The position numbers were made by a program, and so were the translations under genes. Under the pieces are notes generated by a model, which was not told the DNA's origin, did not search any database, and was given only the letters and a program-made list of their open reading frames with translations. 9,016 nucleotides of DNA from an uncultured Pseudomonadota bacterium (GTDB lineage Bacteria; Myxococcota_A; UBA9042; CAIXZC01): contig CALFHQ010000399.1 of the NCBI GenBank assembly GCA_937876385.1, positions 1 through 9,016 of the forward strand, given 5' to 3'. Positions 6,113-9,016 of this stretch are shown one piece after another. Positions within the stretch are counted from its first letter, which is position 1. Each line of letters begins with the position of its first letter.

Positions 6113-7474
6113 ATGGCTTCAGACAAAGTGATTTTTGTTCGAGAGAACGTGGGCCGCAGAAGCGGTTGGGCCTCGAAGATGGGCACCGTGCTCTTCGTCG
6201 TGACCCTCATCCTGGTAAACTACTGGGTCTTCCTCAAGGACAACCTCACGATCTCTGCTCCTTCCATGGAGCAAACCGTCCAGCCCCCTCCCGGGGTGGA
6301 CATTCCCGAGGCTCAGGTCCAGGACCCTGCAGTTCCCATCCCCGTTGAGGACGCCAAACCGGCGACCACCGTGGCCGGGGAACTCAAGCGAGGAGAAACT
6401 GTCCTCGTTGCCCTCCAGAAGTTGGGCGTCGAAACCGAAGAAGCGCTCCCCGTGATCAACGCCATGGAGGACGTCCTCGACTTCCGTTCGGCTAAGGCTG
6501 GAAACACCTTCAAGATCGAAATGGACGGCCAGGGCAACGTCGTGGAATTTGAATTCCGGCAGTCCCCCACAGACGTCTTTGTGGTCACTCGAGACACAGA
6601 CGGCAAACTCTCTGCAGCGAAAAGAGACATCCCCAGAGAAGTCAAAGTGGCTTCCCTCGGATGCACGATTCAAGGCTCCCTCTACCGCTCCTTCCAGCGA
6701 TGCGGCGGAGACAGCAAGTTGGCCAACCTGTTCATGAATCTCTACGCCTGGGATTTCAACTTCTTCGAGCAGGCCAGAGAAGGGGACACCCTCCGCATGC
6801 TCATCGAGAAGATCTATGTGGACGGAAAGTTCATGGATTACGGCCGCATCCTCGCTGCCGAATACGAAGGGCAGGTTGTGGGCAAAGTGTCGGTCTTCCA
6901 CTTCAAAGATCCCGACGGCATCGAGGGCTACTACACCCTGGATGGCGTCGCCCTGCGAAAGGAATTCCTCAAGGTTCCGGTGGACTATGCAAGCTCCGCC
7001 CAGGCCAACCGCAGCAAGCGTGAATGGGATCCAAAGCGGGTCCGCTCCCACGGCAATCTCGCCGTTCGATATCCTGCCCCTCCCAAAGCTCCGGTTTGGT
7101 CCGTGGCTTCTGGAACCGTCACCTTCGCCGGCAAGACGAAGGACGAAGGTTGGGTAGTAGAGGTCCAGCACTCCGGCGGGTATGTCTCTCGCTACACTGA
7201 TCTGGGTGCTGTGGCTGATGGAGTCACCGAAGGTTCGCAGGTCTTCCAGAAGAGCGTCATCGGCCGAGTCACCACCCGAAAGGGCAAGTACGGCGCCTTT
7301 GTTCTCTTCTCCTTGAAGAAGGGACGAAAATTCGTAGACCACATGAAAGAGAACTTCCCCGGCGGAGAGTCCATTCCTCCTCGCTTCATGGATCTCTTCG
7401 AAAAGACCGTCACTCGATACCTTGACGAACTGAGGACCCTCGACATCATGGGCATCGAGGACAGCCAGGCCTGA
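6113..7474 (+). CDS. MepM/Csd3-like M23-family protein lacking catalytic residues
   Basis: This 453-residue protein has the architecture of MepM/Csd3-type cell-wall endopeptidases. It has a cytoplasmic start, one membrane anchor (24-42) and a Pro-rich spacer (49-85). An OapA/LysM-like region follows (86-160, beginning ELKRGETVLVALQKLGV). The Csd3-like second domain is at 183-290, with GSLYRSFQRCGG, LYAWDFNFFEQAREGDTL, YGRILAAEYEG and GYYTLDGVALRKEFLKVP. The M23 (LytM) fold is at about 309-407. The fold is clear (YPAPPKAPVWSVASGTVTFAG), but the enzyme's residues are gone. The Asp of HxxxD is Arg319, and His313 is present but displaced by two residues. The His of the YxHL motif is Asp363, and both His of the HxH motif are replaced (Phe396, Leu398). 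It should therefore be inactive, as EnvC and NlpD are. A helical tail of about 45 residues follows. The start is set by AGGAGG (6102-6107) five bases upstream; a GTG at 6023 would add an unlikely leader. Confidence 0.88.
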   Translation: MASDKVIFVRENVGRRSGWASKMGTVLFVVTLILVNYWVFLKDNLTISAPSMEQTVQPPPGVDIPEAQVQDPAVPIPVEDAKPATTVAGELKRGETVLVALQKLGVETEEALPVINAMEDVLDFRSAKAGNTFKIEMDGQGNVVEFEFRQSPTDVFVVTRDTDGKLSAAKRDIPREVKVASLGCTIQGSLYRSFQRCGGDSKLANLFMNLYAWDFNFFEQAREGDTLRMLIEKIYVDGKFMDYGRILAAEYEGQVVGKVSVFHFKDPDGIEGYYTLDGVALRKEFLKVPVDYASSAQANRSKREWDPKRVRSHGNLAVRYPAPPKAPVWSVASGTVTFAGKTKDEGWVVEVQHSGGYVSRYTDLGAVADGVTEGSQVFQKSVIGRVTTRKGKYGAFVLFSLKKGRKFVDHMKENFPGGESIPPRFMDLFEKTVTRYLDELRTLDIMGIEDSQA

Positions 7475-8967
7475 TGGCGCCCCACCATACCAACGACGGA
7501 CGTCTCCCTTTCAGCTACAAACTGGTCATTGTCTCATCAGCGGCGACGCTGTTTGTCCTCGGAGTGGTGTATTTCACCCAACTTCGACCGGCAGTGGAGA
7601 CAAGTTTTCAGTTGTACGGCGCCCCAAAGATTGTCGCCAATGGCCCTGCCGCATTTCGGGTGATCCAGTACGACAATCGAAACAAGACCAACCTTCCGGC
7701 CCGAATCGTCCAGGCTGGTCTGAGCCAATCCGGTAAGCAAGAGCTCACCTCGAACCCGGTGGCCACGTCCACCCTCCCAGCGGACATTGAGTTGACACCC
7801 ACGTCCCTCGCCCCGGGGCGTGCAACGCTGGCGCTGCAGGTCGCAGGTTTCAACGGCGAGGACCGCTCCTTTGAGATTCCAGTGGATATCGTCCCAATGG
7901 CGGATGCCTCCCTGGAAGCCTTTCGCCTGGTTGGGGACGTCTCCGCCAGCATCTCCGACGGACCCTGGCGTGTGGGACTTCTGCCTGGTTTTGGAGGACT
8001 GGTGGACTCTGTCTTGAATCCCATCTGGATCCGAATTGAAGACAAGGATGGGAATCCCCTGAGCCTCACCGTTGAATACCGGTTCGCCACCGACGCACCC
8101 AAACAGCCCCCACGCAAAGTGGTTACCTCCCAGGACGGACTGGCGAAGATCGACTGTCCCCTGGACGGTCTCTCTCAGGTCGTCACATTCTCCATTCAGA
8201 ACGCTGACGAGACTCTTCTCTGGGAAGAGCGCCTTCCAGCGGACTCTTTTGTCGGTTTGTCTCAGCTTCCCTCCGCAGAATCTTCCGACAAGATCGCCGT
8301 AGAGGTCCACAGTTCTTCCCCCGAACAAACTCTCTTCTGCGCCTTCTGGGCCGGTTCCTCTCCCCTCTCCTTTGCCACTGTGGAAACCCGCGACCATGTA
8401 GGTACGGTGCGTTGGACTCCTCCCGGCGAGGGACTGTACTGGTTCACATGCAACGACCACTACCTGACTGGAGAAGGATTCCTGGCCACCCTGGCGCTGC
8501 CCTGGTTCAAGGACCCCGAGGAGTTCATCCAGAGCGTAACCTCATCAGACGACCCGGTGGCGGCCACCCTTGCTGCCACCACCGACAACCCTCGTTTGGT
8601 TGCCCAATATATTCAAGACCACTTGAGGCCCGGCCACAACGGCTTTGTGCAGCTTCTCAACAGCTACTACCATGACTTGGAAGGTGTCCAAGAGAAGACG
8701 GCAAAGCTGCGGGCGCTTCTCTTGATTCTCATTGCGGTTGTGGGCTTCGGGCTCCTCTTGTGGGCGTTCGCCGTGGCCGCTGTGCAACATCGAACCCTTC
8801 GCCGCAACTTCAGAGAATTCCAGCAACAAGAAGACGTGGGAGATGAACTTGCCGTGGAGGGAATCGCTCGCAAGCGTCCCTTCCTTCCTGCGATTCTGGT
8901 GCTCTTGGCAGGGGTCGCCAATCTAGTCGCGCTGATCTGGCTCCTCATGCTTATCTTCCTGGACTAA
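7474..8967 (+). CDS. Membrane protein with large periplasmic beta-rich region, function unknown
   Basis: I do not recognise this 497-residue protein. A first membrane helix (14-36) is followed by about 370 extracytoplasmic residues, then two membrane helices (412-437 and 469-495) joined by a basic-to-acidic cytoplasmic loop (RTLRRNFREFQQQEDVGDELA). The periplasmic part reads as successive beta sandwiches. The segment at 43-140 resembles an MG2-like domain of the alpha-2-macroglobulin type (SFQLYGAPKIVANGPAAFRVIQ), though weakly. Residues about 183-250 (IWIRIEDKDGNPLSLTVEYRF, TSQDGLAKIDCPL) look like a carrier or CarboxypepD_reg-type domain. No catalytic motif is seen. The ATG overlaps the TGA of the M23-like gene as TGATG, with only a distant GAGG (7457-7460), so translation is probably coupled to the gene upstream. 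The likely role is as membrane partner or anchor for the dead M23 protein. Confidence 0.8.
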   Translation: MAPHHTNDGRLPFSYKLVIVSSAATLFVLGVVYFTQLRPAVETSFQLYGAPKIVANGPAAFRVIQYDNRNKTNLPARIVQAGLSQSGKQELTSNPVATSTLPADIELTPTSLAPGRATLALQVAGFNGEDRSFEIPVDIVPMADASLEAFRLVGDVSASISDGPWRVGLLPGFGGLVDSVLNPIWIRIEDKDGNPLSLTVEYRFATDAPKQPPRKVVTSQDGLAKIDCPLDGLSQVVTFSIQNADETLLWEERLPADSFVGLSQLPSAESSDKIAVEVHSSSPEQTLFCAFWAGSSPLSFATVETRDHVGTVRWTPPGEGLYWFTCNDHYLTGEGFLATLALPWFKDPEEFIQSVTSSDDPVAATLAATTDNPRLVAQYIQDHLRPGHNGFVQLLNSYYHDLEGVQEKTAKLRALLLILIAVVGFGLLLWAFAVAAVQHRTLRRNFREFQQQEDVGDELAVEGIARKRPFLPAILVLLAGVANLVALIWLLMLIFLD

Positions 8968-9016
8968 ACAGGGTCATCTTGACCAGCGATCATCCCCGCA
9001 AGCTGCGTCAGTCGGC
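8968..9016. other. Right edge: non-coding tail with a small hairpin
   Basis: These 49 bases follow the stop of the last gene and hold no supportable gene. A short perfect stem GGTCA-TCT-TGACC (8972-8984) begins five bases after the stop. It has no T tract after it, so it is weak evidence for termination. Confidence 0.3.

Noticed and set aside
6119..7342. Long minus-strand open frame opposite the M23-like gene (407 codons)
   Set aside because: It has no recognisable domain or good start context. The plus-strand frame has clear MepM/Csd3 domain matches.
7537..8460. Minus-strand open frame opposite the 497-residue membrane protein
   Set aside because: It has no domain, signal or ribosome-site evidence. 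The plus-strand gene has three membrane helices and is coupled to its neighbour.
8972..8984. GGTCATCTTGACC hairpin as a rho-independent terminator
   Set aside because: The stem is only five pairs and no T tract follows within the window.

Overview
The window looks like chromosomal DNA from a moderately GC-rich Gram-negative bacterium. My best guess at lineage is Myxococcota, Bradymonadota or a related former deltaproteobacterial group. The clues are a lipoprotein with repeats of the CDDGDPCT type, a TonB-dependent receptor that carries its own TonB C-terminal domain, and many envelope proteins with no recognisable name. This placement is inferred from protein style; no phylogenetic marker in the window settles it. 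I see no insertion sequence, integrase, CRISPR array or phage gene.

Layout. (1) Minus strand, 2920 down to 1: a tightly packed operon exbB-exbD-tonB-receptor. The first three genes overlap by 1 and 4 bases. The receptor starts 3 bases after the tonB stop and runs off the left edge of the window. ExbB and ExbD form the proton-driven motor, TonB carries its energy across the periplasm, and the receptor is presumably the outer-membrane client. (2) 2921-3126: a divergent intergenic region with a promoter candidate for each side and two overlapping GC-rich palindromes. (3) Plus strand, 3127-4581: a tRNA-Ser(CGA), followed 31 bases later by a Cys-rich lipoprotein with four four-cysteine repeats. 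(4) 4683-5983: a two-gene unit of a membrane-anchored coiled-coil protein and a small Cys-rich lipoprotein, with overlapping stop and start. (5) 6113-8967: a two-gene unit of a MepM/Csd3-like M23 protein that has lost its metal-binding and catalytic residues, followed with stop/start overlap by a 497-residue membrane protein with a large periplasmic beta-rich region.

All eight protein genes act in the cell envelope. The left operon is an energised transport system. The right-hand units look like envelope-structure or cell-wall genes. The most interesting candidates for a poorly described system are the degenerate M23 protein and its unrecognised, translationally coupled partner, which together could form a non-enzymatic regulator of peptidoglycan hydrolysis. 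The receptor with a built-in TonB domain beside a complete ExbB-ExbD-TonB set is the second. Both readings are from sequence alone and are untested.
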